From: Pipra filicauda
Taxonomy: Eukaryota; Chordata; Aves; Passeriformes; Pipridae
NCBI RefSeq assembly: GCF_003945595.2
Contig: NW_024103452.1
Span: forward strand, 4,069,524-4,133,523
Length of the DNA: 64,000 nucleotides
Reading direction: 5' to 3'
Of the stretch, positions 11,501 to 22,205 are shown in pieces (position 1 is the first letter of the stretch; every line of letters begins with the position of its first letter). A program made the translations under genes and the position numbers. The notes below the pieces were generated by a model. That model was not told the origin of the DNA and made no database searches. It saw only the letters and a list, made by a program, of their open reading frames with translations.

Positions 11501-13643
11501 TTTCCTCAGTGGTAGAAGTTACTGTGCTGTCTAATACAACTATTTCATGACTTTCTGGAATAATGTAAGAACTAGAAACAATATCTTCTTGAGGCACAAT
11601 AGTATGCAAAGTCTCAACATTATAGTAGTCTTTCTCTAGATCAGTAACTTTCTGTGGTTCATCATAGGCCTGTTCTGAAGCTCTTGGTTTTTTCTCTTTT
11701 CCTCTCTGTTGCATATATTCACTGCTCTCATCTTGTCTCATGACAAGATTAGTATCAATACTTCCATTGTAAGTATCCTCTACTAAAGATTCATAAATAT
11801 AATCCTCTATAAGCATTCCACCATATAAAGATTCTTTTTCAAATATTTCATCTTTTTCATTTGCAATTTGAAATGATTTGGACTTATGCATCATCTCCTC
11901 ATATACCTCTTCAGCACTTTTCAATGTCTTTTGACCACTTTCTTCTTTTGGGAGTCCAACTGGTTGTTCGTCTGTTGGCGAGTATAGAGACACAGCAGTA
12001 GGTAATTTGTAAACTTTTTGTACTTCTATTATTTTTTCTGGGCTGATTTCAAATCCTTCAGGATCTGACTCAATACTGGGTGAATATTCAGAACAGGAAG
12101 ATCTGTGTAGCTCTTCCATTTCTGCTGCCTGTCGTAATTCTTCTGTTGGAGATGCATCTTCAATGGGAGAAAGATTACTTGGTGGAGTCTTTGGACGTTC
12201 CCTTCTTCTTTGGGCTCTTAGTTCATCCTTGTCCTTTTTAGATTTTTTGCTAGAACTTTTTCTTTGTTGCTGTTCTAATTCACGCTGTTTCTCTTGTTCC
12301 TTTAGAAGTTCTTCCTCTTCCCGTAGTTCTTCTTCTTCTGAAGAGTCTTCAATAGTTGGAAGAAGAGGACCATGTGTCCGATGTCTGGCTTTGCGCTGTT
12401 GTTTGCTCTCACCTCCCAGTTTTTTGTGACTAGGACTGCTGTCACTATCTTCATCAAGTGACGACACTGAAGTAGGAGATGTACCTGGTGTGAAACTAGA
12501 AGCATGTAAACTAGAAGATCCTTCTCCTCTAGATCTATCTTCTGGTGAATCTGTAAGACTCTCCATCTCTAGCTCAGGTTCTTCATCAAAATATAAAATA
12601 CCTTTCTGTTGTTCAGTTACTTCAGAGTATTTGTTTGCTACTGTACTATTTAATTCTATTGTTTTGAAACGTCGAAGGCCTCCTCCTCCAGTTATTGCAA
12701 GTTCTTCACTGTCTTGACTTTTACTTTCCCTGTATTTTGGCTCTGGGCTTTCATCAAAAGTCTCATCATCGTCATCATGCCACGAATGTCTTCTTCCTGC
12801 ATCCTCATCATAGCCTGCACTACTTTTCCGTGCCATTCTTCTATGTTTTCCAGCTGTTCCTTTGGCTTTGCTTTTCACTTCTTCTTTCTTTTGGTTTTCA
12901 GTTACACTGATCTCTTTGAGTTGATTTCTAATGAACTCATCATCTTCAGAACCTGAAGCATCTTCATCAGCACTCATCTCCATAATCTGTTTTCTAATGA
13001 AGTCTTCCTCATCACCTGATCCCTGGCTGTCATCTCGTTTGTACTCATCACTGCTTGAAGAACCAACACTAGTTCTTCTTTTTCTCCTTGGGACGGGTGA
13101 GTTTTCACTCTCACTGCTGTCTTCCACGGAATCATAGCGTTGTCTTCTTGCTGATACGTCGTCTCCTTCATGTTCTTCCTTGTAGTCTGCCTGCGAGGAC
13201 GCACTTCCTTTGCCCTCTTCTATGATGGTTCCTTCACCTTCTTTAATAGCTTCTAAGTCTTCCTCCTCTGAACTGTAAGATTCTGGAGTGACTGGCAAAG
13301 GCTTTGCTTTATGTTGATCTTTTGTCTGTTCACCATATGTCTCAGAAAGCTCTTTGCTTTTTGCAGATTTTTCATCGGAAAGAGTACTTGCCTGAGCTTC
13401 CAAAATTGACAGTACAGTACTTTCTAGTTTAGCTAGATCTGAGGGGCTTGGTGGACTTTCTTGCGAAATAGTGTCTTTTTTATTAGTTTCTCTGAGTAAA
13501 TCCTTTTCATCAGTGGGGATAAGACTTGGAATTTCACCAAGTGAACTCGATATCCCGTCAGAAGAATACCCGGTGTCACTCAGACCTTGTGGACTTTTCT
13601 GTTGCTGAGAGCTTGATGTGTCTGATTTTTCATCCTCCTTTTC
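8579..13643 (-). CDS. PCLO: Piccolo (PCLO) giant central exon
   Basis: A single 5065-bp exon encoding about 1688 residues of Piccolo. The acceptor TTTTTTTAG|GAAAAG sets the start at 13643 in phase 0; the reading frame opens upstream of 13403, where TTG is an ordinary Leu codon. The donor ACAG|GTCAGT ends it at 8579 in phase 1. In order: SDTGYSSDG near residue 25; an acidic Ser-rich region with [14 protein letters not shown] (about 180); FIRKQI and FIRNQL repeats; a charged helical segment (about 435-490); [14 protein letters not shown]; a Ser/Thr-rich stretch; a 17-proline run (about 1067); [10 protein letters not shown], a likely SH3 ligand; and a C-terminal third with repeated short DLS/DLT motifs. 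Most of it is expected to be disordered. It is conserved with human Piccolo at many of these points as I recall that protein, with no stop or frameshift. Confidence 0.97.
8590..9510 (-). other. PCLO: Degenerate (V/I/M)(D/N)L(S/T) motif cluster in Piccolo
   Basis: The last third of the giant exon carries a series of short look-alike motifs: [56 protein letters not shown] and AVDLTSG. They are spaced irregularly over about 310 codons. PVDLT and PINLS resemble the PxDLS ligand of CtBP corepressors, which are known to interact with Bassoon and Piccolo at synapses. Which copies bind is not visible from sequence. Confidence 0.55.
10380..10445 (-). repeat. PCLO: Polyproline-coding CCN tract
   Basis: The coding strand holds 17 consecutive proline codons (mostly CCA and CCT), a Leu, then four more prolines before ILPKP. 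On the + strand it reads as a GGT/GGA-rich run. A comparable proline run occurs at the same place in mammalian Piccolo. Such tracts bind SH3, EVH1 or profilin partners, and their length often varies between alleles. Confidence 0.9.
12170..12345 (-). other. PCLO: Charged helical (coiled-coil-like) segment of Piccolo
   Basis: About 58 residues of alternating acidic and basic character, with [20 protein letters not shown] followed by the lysine-rich [18 protein letters not shown] and then the proline-directed motif [11 protein letters not shown]. It is proline-free up to that point and probably helical. The basic part could also act as a nuclear or membrane-charge motif, but nothing in the sequence decides this. 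Confidence 0.6.
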
Positions 13644-16600
13644 CTAAAAAAATAAATACATACGCGTATGTATATACTTATATATAAATTCTTAATGTCT
13701 CCTGGCAATTAAATATATGTGATTCTTTTTCCTAAAGGCTGAGTTAATGTCTCAGTTGAAGACTGAACACTAATTTCACTATTCAAAGCTGTTAAAATAA
13801 TACAAAAAAGTTCCTCAAATTTTTATTTTTTGCATTGAATCTAACTAAGCTTTACATGGCTGTCCATGCCGGTCACTGATTTTACTGTTTACAAGATGAC
13901 AGTCTATTTCTCAATATAAAAAGTTACTGTATTTAATTTTTTCATAACATTTACTAGTGATAATCTGTCATTTGTTCACATATCCATGGGACAAGTTGTT
14001 CGGGGGTTAATTTATATGAAGACTGTAATTACTATGCCTCAAAGCTTTCTACATGGTTCTAGATACAAAGCAATATGGCTTGACAAATGTCCGCAGAATT
14101 TCTGGTTTCTGCTCCTTTTTTTTGCCCATTTAATCTTTTATGATTGTAGTAATATGTCAATCTTCCCATATTTTGGACCTATTTTGGACCCAAAACTCAA
14201 TTTTGTTTATTGAACTATTACACATTGTAACATGCAACAGAATACATAGAGTATTGAAGCATGATTTAACATGATTTGGAATGTCCCCACAGATATATAT
14301 AATTGGGTACTGTACAAATATTTTCTGAGTACCTCATAAAAAAGAAGTTTCTCAGTAAATTGCAGAGGTAAGCTGTTAGTAGGGAAGTGTAATTGCAGGG
14401 AAGAAAGCAGGAGGGTCAGCTATTGGTCAAAGGAGGCAGACAAGGCAGGCACACCTAACTGAGCATCAGAACCAATGTTTTCTTTCCATCACTAATTAAA
14501 CACCCTTATTCATCCTAGCTTCCAGATCCTTCTACACCATTCTGACTGACAAGCACCTCTATCTCCTTTAAATAACAATACCAAAAATATCCTACATCAA
14601 GTATTTTTGCACCAATTTCCCTCCTGCTTCTCTCAGCAGTGAAATGCTCTTAGTGAAGGTAACTCATCATTCAGTTAACAAAACAGCTCACTCTCCAAAA
14701 TACAGGTCATTTTAGCTGCCCTCTTAGCTGGCAATATTATGAATATCCCCATCTCCACTACCTATTTGAGAACAAGCATCCCAATTCTCCTTCTTTTAAT
14801 AATATGATGTAATTTTTATATCAGTTATGGCTCTCAATAATACAAGTAGGTAGTATTTATTAGCTGTGTTAATCTGACTCAATGATTTCTGAAGTACAGC
14901 AAACCATTTATTTAAAGCTTTAATTTATCAGCTTCCTTGGCAATACTCTTAATCGAAAAATAATTTAAAAATAATACTGTGGAATAAATAAATAAGAAAA
15001 TTATCATGAATGTTAGTTATAATTTAAAGTTACATTTACACTCATGTTAAGTTGCTATCAGTTACAACTATTTTCAAATGTTTATTCACTTTAAAATTAC
15101 ATTTACTGCCAAAATATTTAATATTTGTTATTGTCAGTTATTTTATTTTTAAAAACCAGTCAGGTTTTTTACATTATTTCATTTGCATTTAAGGTACCTG
15201 TTCTTGCTTTTAGACATAACCCTTTGAACATAATCCTACATTAAAACACTAATATTAATATTACAGTAATATACTAGTTAGTATTTTATTAAATAATCAT
15301 CATTTCAAAGAAGTAATTTATTATATGCTTTGCAAAATCAGATATTACAATGAATATAAACTACATCTGTTCTTCCCATCATTGTACCCAATACTGTAAA
15401 CCCAGTTGTCTGATATCATAGCAAAATCTATTGTAATTAAAAATCCACTGCGAAAACAAATATTTCTAAGGACTTCCTGAATGATAAGGCTGTGATTAAT
15501 ACATAAATATGGAGAACCTATAGTACTCAAAACAACTTTGGGAATCATCATCATTTGAATACTTTAGCGCTCACTATTCTGAAAAATGAATATACTCCAG
15601 CCCTTAAGGACAGGACGACCTATGGTCTTCACAAAAAGCCAGTAATCAAGCACAGTTAAAATTCAGGGTTTGTGTGTTATATTTACATTTTTGTTACCTT
15701 TATTAAAGAAGAAAGTGTTTAAGGGGAATTTATTGGACTGTGTTTAAAAAATACATCATTAAATATATCATTAAAACCAAGGAATTTTTACCTCTATAAA
15801 TATCACTAAAATTTCACCTATGACACTTGATTGCTATTTTTTCTTTTATGACCCATAAGTTAATACTTATAAAGACATAACCAACAAAATATACTGGGAT
15901 CAATTTAGATGCGCTACTGAAAAACACAAACATTGTTCAAGCCCAGAAGGTCTCCTAGGAGTTGATGGACAGAATGCATCCATCTAGTGAAAGTGAGCCT
16001 CTCAGGTCTTGGTTCTCCACAGGGAGATGAAATGATACAGTCCCTGGTAAAGCACAGACAGAAGGTGTCAACTGAACAGTTGAGCACAGAAAAAGGTAGA
16101 TAACAACTGGCCAAGGAACAACTTCAGAGGAGATGGTAATGAATATTGCTGTTGCCCACCTTAGTGTTGAACCTCAGTGTATGCCATAACATGACTGCTA
16201 TGAGAAACAGGAAACTGAATATGGGAAAGTCTGCAACTTGTACAGTAAGAAGGAGAAAAAGATCTACAATAAGGACAGACTTCTTTTATCACTAGAAATA
16301 AATGTGATGAGAAAAATCCAACTTTCTTTTTAAGGCTACCAAAATACGAATATATTTTCTATAATTTTTGTATTGATCACTGCTTGCCCTATGAAGTGTC
16401 ATGCAAAAATTATCCTGCACATCATGTTTCGAGATCAATATGCATGTAACTTACAATAAATAATATTTGGTCTTTGGGGTTTTTTTTCTCTATTTCTTGC
16501 AGTCTGAGAACTCGAATATTGCCACTAGCTACATCTAGGCTTAAATGACTGGTAACTTACTTTCTACAGGTTTAGCCATCATATACACGAAGGCAGCATA

Positions 16601-18096
16601 ATTGTTAAACTGGTAAATATACCATAACTACAAGATTTTTAGATGAAAAGCAAAATATTGCAGAAATAATATTGCTAAGGATCATATATATATGTGACAC
16701 TATTCTTGAGAATGAAAAATACATTCTAATCAATAAGAAAAAAAATCCACTTTTTTCTTGTAAAGTAGGAAGTAGTTTGGTACATGTTGAATTACTGGGT
16801 TTTTCTGAGTATTTGAATGGTATTTACTCTGAAAGTTTGCCTAGTGTGAGTTTTTAATACTGAACAAATTTAGCTCTAATACAGACACTGATGGGAGGAT
16901 CTTCTTAAGACATGAGGAAAAAGAAGACTTATAAAACCTGCAGCCTGGATAAGACTTTAATTACAGTAAAGGCAACCTCTTTAACTAATGACAAAAATGA
17001 TCTAATGTCAAACGTATTTGTGCTGTTCTAGTGGCTTTTCTACAGTGTCAATGTCAATACACTTCACTTTTGCTTTAGAAATATTATTTATCGTTACTCT
17101 TCCTTTACTTTTACTATTATTTGAAAATATAAAACTTAGTGCTTAACATGTTCAAAAAACATCTAGGTGTGGCACTTAGGTTATCGAATCAAATCAGAAC
17201 TTTATTAAAATAAAACTATGACTAAAGGAAAAAATATTAAAAAATATTTATAGTTTGCATAATTATATTCTGTTGTAGAAAACAGAAATATTATTTTGCA
17301 AAGGAACTCATGATTTTTAAAAAGTCATTCTGTTTATATAAGAAATAAAGATATATACATTATCAAAAAAAAGTTTCACAAAGCGGAAAAAAAAGACTTT
17401 GATTGACTAGACTATTTAATCTGGATTTCAATTTTATATTTTCAAAATGAAAAATTTCATTTGTATTCAGAAAACTGCTTATAGACAAGCTTTTTCCTCC
17501 TTTTTCTATCTCTCTGGGTTGTGTTTTGTCACTAATAGCATGTGTTAGAATAATGACCCCTGTTAACAATATAATAATATTTACCCAGTAACTGAACCGA
17601 AGCACATGATCATTCCTCAGTAAACATAAGAAGGTAGTAATAAGGTGACATATATAATTCAGCTGATCTGTTGTAAATATATGTCCAATTGACATCATGG
17701 CAATGTGCTCATCTGCTGAACTACTTCTGTGTTAATTTGTGAGTTCTGAGATGGCTGTTTGATACTGACAAACAACATGTGAAAAACCTCTAAGATTTCC
17801 AGGCATCCTTGTTCAAACAGCTAACTGCTACTGAACATCTCAATATTGCAAGATGATTTCTCAGGAAAAGTACCTGCAAATCGTGAGCAGTCAGTTTAGT
17901 CTTTAAAAAAATTTTTGAAGAAATTACATTTTAAAATATTATTGAAAAAAATGCTTTGAAGAAAAATAATGGATCCATAATTCCTTAAATCAAACTTAAA
18001 GACTCAAATATTTTAAAATGTTTCAATATTAAAGTCACTTTTTTTTTTTTCAAAGGATGTCAAATCTCTAAATACAAGTGATATCTGTGATTGTCC
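13644..18096 (-). other. PCLO: PCLO intron between the repeat exon and the giant exon
   Basis: This is the 3' part of the intron ending at the acceptor TTTTTTTAG|GAAAAG. Joining the flanking exons gives [15 protein letters not shown], colinear with human Piccolo, so no exon is expected here. It is AT-rich, with TA-rich runs near 13660-13690. Open frames at 15345-15554, 15914-16114 and 17363-17698 (minus) and 13986-14213 (+) are not recognisable proteins. No tRNA or other RNA gene was seen. Confidence 0.75.
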
Positions 18097-18433
18097 CAGT
18101 TTCTGAAGGGAGCCTACAAAAACAACAAAGTGAGAATATTTACAAGAGCTTGTAAGGACAGGATAAGGGGAAATGGCTTCAATCTGAAGGAGAGTATATT
18201 TATATTAGATATTAAGAAGAAATTCTTTATTGTGAGAATGGTGAATCACTGGCACAGGTTTCCCAGAGGTGTTATGGATGCCCCATCCCTGGAAGGGTTC
18301 AAGGCCAGGTTGGATGGGGCTCTGAGCAACCTGGTCTAGTGGAAGGTTTCCCTGCCCATGGCAGGGGGGGTTGGAATGAGATGATATTTAAGGTCCTTTC
18401 CATCCCAATCTATTCTAAGACTCTGTGATTTTC
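18097..18433 (+). mobile_element. CR1 LINE 3' fragment with end of ORF2
   Basis: The fragment contains the CR1 block 'ctgaagggagcctacaa' and a decayed ORF2 C-terminus (translated tail LDIKKKFFIVRMVNHWHR, PSLEGFKARLDGALSNLV, stop near 18339). The usual 3' UTR follows: 'ccctgcccatggcagg', 'ttggaatgagatgata', and a tail decayed to 'ctaagactctgtgatt'. It is sense on the + strand, antisense to PCLO, and 5'-truncated. Confidence 0.93.
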
Positions 18434-19181
18434 CAAGAACCATTCCATTGATTGTTCTAAATCAGAACTTCAGTCTCTTCATGCCTTTAGGGATTTGTTG
18501 GGGCATGTCATGAATGAGTGTTTAAGGTCACTTAAAAAAACACCACAGGGTGTTGCTGCCTTTTTCGTTTTTTTTTTTTTTTTTTTTTTAGTGAAAAATT
18601 AGGATAATAATGTCTTAGTTACCATCAGAAAAAAATAAAACAAAACAAAATAAATTAAAAAAAAAAACCTACCTTTTTGACTGGGTTTATTTGAACACAT
18701 AATTCTGACAAAGGTTAAACACTTTCCTAAACCTACTCCTATTTTCATAATACACTACTTCATAACATAATCCCCTAATTCATAAAATAGGTCCTAATTT
18801 GTGGTGCTGATAGAAAAACCCTTTAACAACTTTAACAACAAATTTCAACAACTGATCTTCAAAGTCTGGAGAGTTTAAAAACTCAAGACAAATAAATCCG
18901 AAATATCTAAATAATTATTAAACAGGAGCTTTGCCTTAGTTTCAAATGCTTAACTGCTGGAAACTGAAAATCAGGAAAGAAGTATTGAAAGGTGCATGTA
19001 GAGCACAGTACTCGCTGGTTAAACTTTCACTCCAGGTGAGTAATTGATTTTATCATTTAGAATCATCTTGTACAGAGAATAACAGTAAAGAGCAGGAAGA
19101 CATACAGGAGAGGTTCTGTCAGAATCAGACTCTAAATTGTAGCAAGGGAGAAAGGGAGGAGGGAGGGAGAAAGCCACTTAC
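18434..19181 (-). other. PCLO: PCLO intron with T22 tract
   Basis: This is the donor-proximal part of the intron that starts with GTAAGT just after the repeat exon. It carries an uninterrupted run of about 22 T at 18568-18589 and A-rich patches around 18630-18668. On the PCLO coding strand these are A- and T-runs. A purine-rich run just past the donor (19141-19170 on the + strand) appears as a C/T tract on the minus strand. No coding segment is seen. Confidence 0.7.
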
Positions 19182-20402
19182 TATTTTTTCTCGTGCTGCT
19201 TCCACATGTTCGGTTCCTGGCAAAGGTGTTGTTTGAACAGGAATTTCTTCTTCCTGAGCCTTTTCAGCTTTCGAAACTGTCTGTGAAATCCCAGTTGTCA
19301 AATCCTCTTTCTTAAAATCCTCTTGCTCCTTAGCTTGCAGTCCCTTATAAGGTGCTTCAACTTCTTTCTGTTCAGCAATATGGTCTTTAATCTCAGCTCT
19401 AATTTGTTCTTTTTTGTCCTCTGGATGTGGTGTGCTTGTTTCTGGGAGCACAGTTCTTTTATCTTCTTCCAATGTGCTTAGTGGTTTCTTTTGGTCTGAA
19501 CTTCCTGTTACAGGAATTTTATCTGTTGAAGGTGTCTTTGACAGTTTCTCTTGCTGAATTTTTGTTTCTTCTTTTTGATGTTCCTCTTGGATTTTCTCCA
19601 CTGATGAAGTTTTCATAATTTTCTCACGTTGAAGTTTTGGATCTTCTTTCTGAATCCTATGTTGGATTTTATCAACTGAAACTGCCTTTGGCATTTTGAT
19701 TTCCTGAAGTTGTGCATCTTCCTTCTGAGCTGCAGGTTGGATTTTGTCAGCTGACAGTGCCTTTGCCATTTTCATCTGTTGGAGTTTTGGGTCTTCTTTC
19801 TGAATTCCCTGTAAAATTTTGTCAGCTGAGGGTACTTTCGCCAATTTTGCCTCTTGAAATTTTATGTCTTCCTTCTGAACTCCATGTAAAATTTTATCAG
19901 CTGAGGATGTTTTTGCCAGTTTTGCTTCTTGAAGCTTTTCATCCTCCTTCTGAACTTCATGCAAAACTTTATCATATGAGGCTGTCTTTGTCAGCTTTGT
20001 TTGCTGAATCCTTGGGTCTTCCTTCTGAGAAACACGCTGGATTTTATCAGCTGAGGGTGTCTTGACAAGTTTTCCCTGCTTAAGTTTTGCATCTTCCTTT
20101 TGAATCCCTTGTTGGATTTTATCAGCTGACAATGTTTTTTCCAGCCTCCCCTGTTGAAGTTTTGGAGCTTCCTTCTGAACGCCTGGTTCTTCTTTCGGCT
20201 TCGTTGCTGCTGGAGTAGGCGGTGTGGAAGTCTTCTGAGGAGAATGTGAGACAGCAGGCATAGGCTGTTTTGGAGGAGTAGCAGGTGGTTTGGATACTGG
20301 TTGTGAAGGGCCTGTTTTTGGAAGTGGCACCTTGCCCATATCTCCAAGTTGTCCTGACATTGCCCTTTGGGTCTGGCAGTTTAAGCACAGCCATTCCTGT
20401 AC
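19182..20402 (-). CDS. PCLO: Piccolo (PCLO) exon: zinc-finger end and 25-aa repeats
   Basis: Internal exon of exactly 407 codons, phase 0 at both ends. The acceptor is TTCTATCACAG|GTACAG (start 20402) and the donor AAAATA|GTAAGT (end 19182). It opens with [14 protein letters not shown], the last Cys pair of the second Piccolo zinc finger, followed by [11 protein letters not shown]. Residues 15-75 are Pro/Ala/Lys-rich. Residues 76-300 are nine 25-residue repeats. The last 107 residues are Glu/Lys-rich and end AAREKIV, which joins EKEDEKSD of the next exon. The zinc fingers of Piccolo bind the prenylated Rab acceptor PRA1; the linker has no known domain. The ATG at 20360 is internal. The human linker, as I remember it, is shorter and lacks the array. 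Confidence 0.95.
19503..20177 (-). repeat. PCLO: Nine tandem 75-bp (25-aa) coding repeats
   Basis: Nine units of exactly 25 codons without indels, each starting QKE. The consensus in pieces is QKED-x-KLQ-xx-KL-x-KT-x-SADKI-xxxx. Examples of the unit cores are [36 protein letters not shown] and [12 protein letters not shown]; the last is [12 protein letters not shown]. The units differ at many positions, so the expansion is not recent. Each carries a Ser three residues after Lys, a basophilic-kinase-like site, within an alternating acidic/basic pattern likely to be helical or disordered. Confidence 0.93.
20361..20402 (-). other. PCLO: C-terminal half of Piccolo zinc finger 2
   Basis: The first 14 codons of the exon read [14 protein letters not shown] and contain the WLCLNC Cys-x-x-Cys pair that completes a Piccolo/Bassoon-type double zinc-binding finger. 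The other Cys residues must come from an upstream exon at coordinates above this one. The following MSGQLGD places it as the second finger rather than the first, by comparison with the human order as I recall it. Confidence 0.88.
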
Positions 20403-22161
20403 CTGTGATAGAACAAAAATAGGAAGTTACTTATTTGAAAAAGTAACAATAAAATCATACAGTGTTTTCAACCGATATGGTTGAATTCTTTTAATCTGAA
20501 TGCTATGCATGCTGAGTTTTCTTTCTTTCCTACTCTTGCAGGAAGATCCATAACACCTTTCTAACAGAAATGGAGCATGTCAAGTTCCAGACAGCCAAGA
20601 TGAACAAATATAAAAAGACACTGTGAAAACTAACAGCAATGGCATTTTTCCAAAGAAATGATGCCCTGTATGTACAAAGTTTGCTTATATATTTCTAACA
20701 TTTATTGTTTTCTAAAGCCTCTATAATCCATCAGTAGGTTCATCTGAATTTGCAAATGTGAGTAAAAGTGGACCAACGGGGACTCATGGCTCTTTGTGTT
20801 TCTCTTCAGAAATCACCTTCCCCTCTTGACTTTGTGTACAGATATCAGTGCAGCATATAAATGTAGTATGGCTGTAACTCAAAAGGAAGATCACCTGTCT
20901 GCTCACTTTACTGCTAAATCCCTGCTGCACACTGGCTCCTTTTACTCTTCTTCCCAGGAAATCAGAAAAAGGGCAAATGCTTCTACCTGTGCAAAAGATC
21001 TTGTTGCCAGTTGCCTAGCTACTACATGAGAGCAGTAATCAGACTGTTTCCAGTGGGATTTTGTGTATAGTTCCTTTAAAATAGCAAAAGAAAACTTTAA
21101 ACATAGAAAGGCACTGAAAGGAAAGGGAAAAAAAAAAGGCCAGACTCTTGTGAATACTAGAATAGATAATGAAGGTCTACTTCAGTAGTGCAAAATGAGC
21201 TTCACTCTTGGATAAGAGGCGTGTGCTGAACATTAAAGTTTAGATTAAAAAATAGCTGATTAAGCTAATAAGTGAAATGCAAATGCAAAGAATCACAGAT
21301 GAAGTGATAAAAAATTAAGTAAGAAAAGATCATAAGGGCTAATTTTATTGAAATGCAAGTAAGGAGAGGTTATTTAATGTATAAAATTATTTGTTTCAGG
21401 CACAAGAAATGCACAAGAATGCATGTGTAATAATTCAGGTCATCTAACAATTGCCTTGTATATTTATTATTCTATCTTTATAGAAAAGACCGAATTAATG
21501 AGTCCTAGAAATTGACACAAAAAAGATTTATTAATAGTATCTGGAATTATTTTCCCAATAAATGCAGTTTATTGGCTGAATCAGCTGTCTCTCCTGACAG
21601 TTACTATACCTTTTGCAACTCTAAACTGAATGTGGCTCTGTATCAGACTATTAAATATAATTTAGGTCTAATTTTTCTGTTGAAAAAAGCATTAAAACAT
21701 AATCCTCGAGGAAAGATTATCCTTCTCCGTAGGACTTAAAGTGTTCCAACTACACATTGTTTGTCTGGGAGGCACTAATTAAGAAATAAAAATAAAAGTA
21801 ACTTTTTTTTTAATGAATGTCTAAAATATAACTTAGTTGTCTTGCAAATATTTCTGTTAGATGGGTTTATCTGGAATTCTTACTATAGTTTCCTCTCTTT
21901 TCCCAGAAAACAATATTGGAAGCCATAAGTACGTTGTGTACTGTTTTTCATAAGCTTAAAATAGAAGCAATGCTCAAGGAAACAAATTTGCCTGCAGAGA
22001 ATCATGATATTATTATTAGGAGTCTGCAATTGACTAAATATACTAGATAACATTTAGCATAAATAGACTACAGGAAAAAGATATAATTTCATAACAGCTT
22101 TGATTCTTTTCTCATAAAGTTTGTGAAGACCAATACACAAAGTTGACTAGATAATTAACAT

Positions 22162-22205
<44 letters not shown>

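Noticed and set aside
13401..13403. Possible translation start of the giant exon
   Set aside because: The codon is TTG (Leu) and the Piccolo frame continues upstream for 80 codons to a splice acceptor at 13643, so this is not a start.
17363..17698. A 111-codon minus-strand frame in a PCLO intron
   Set aside because: The flanking exons join to a continuous Piccolo protein without it, and the sequence resembles no known domain; chance is the simplest explanation.
19712..20065. A + strand 117-codon frame with internal repeats
   Set aside because: The periodicity is only the reverse complement of the nine 75-bp Piccolo repeats, which are in frame and conserved on the minus strand.
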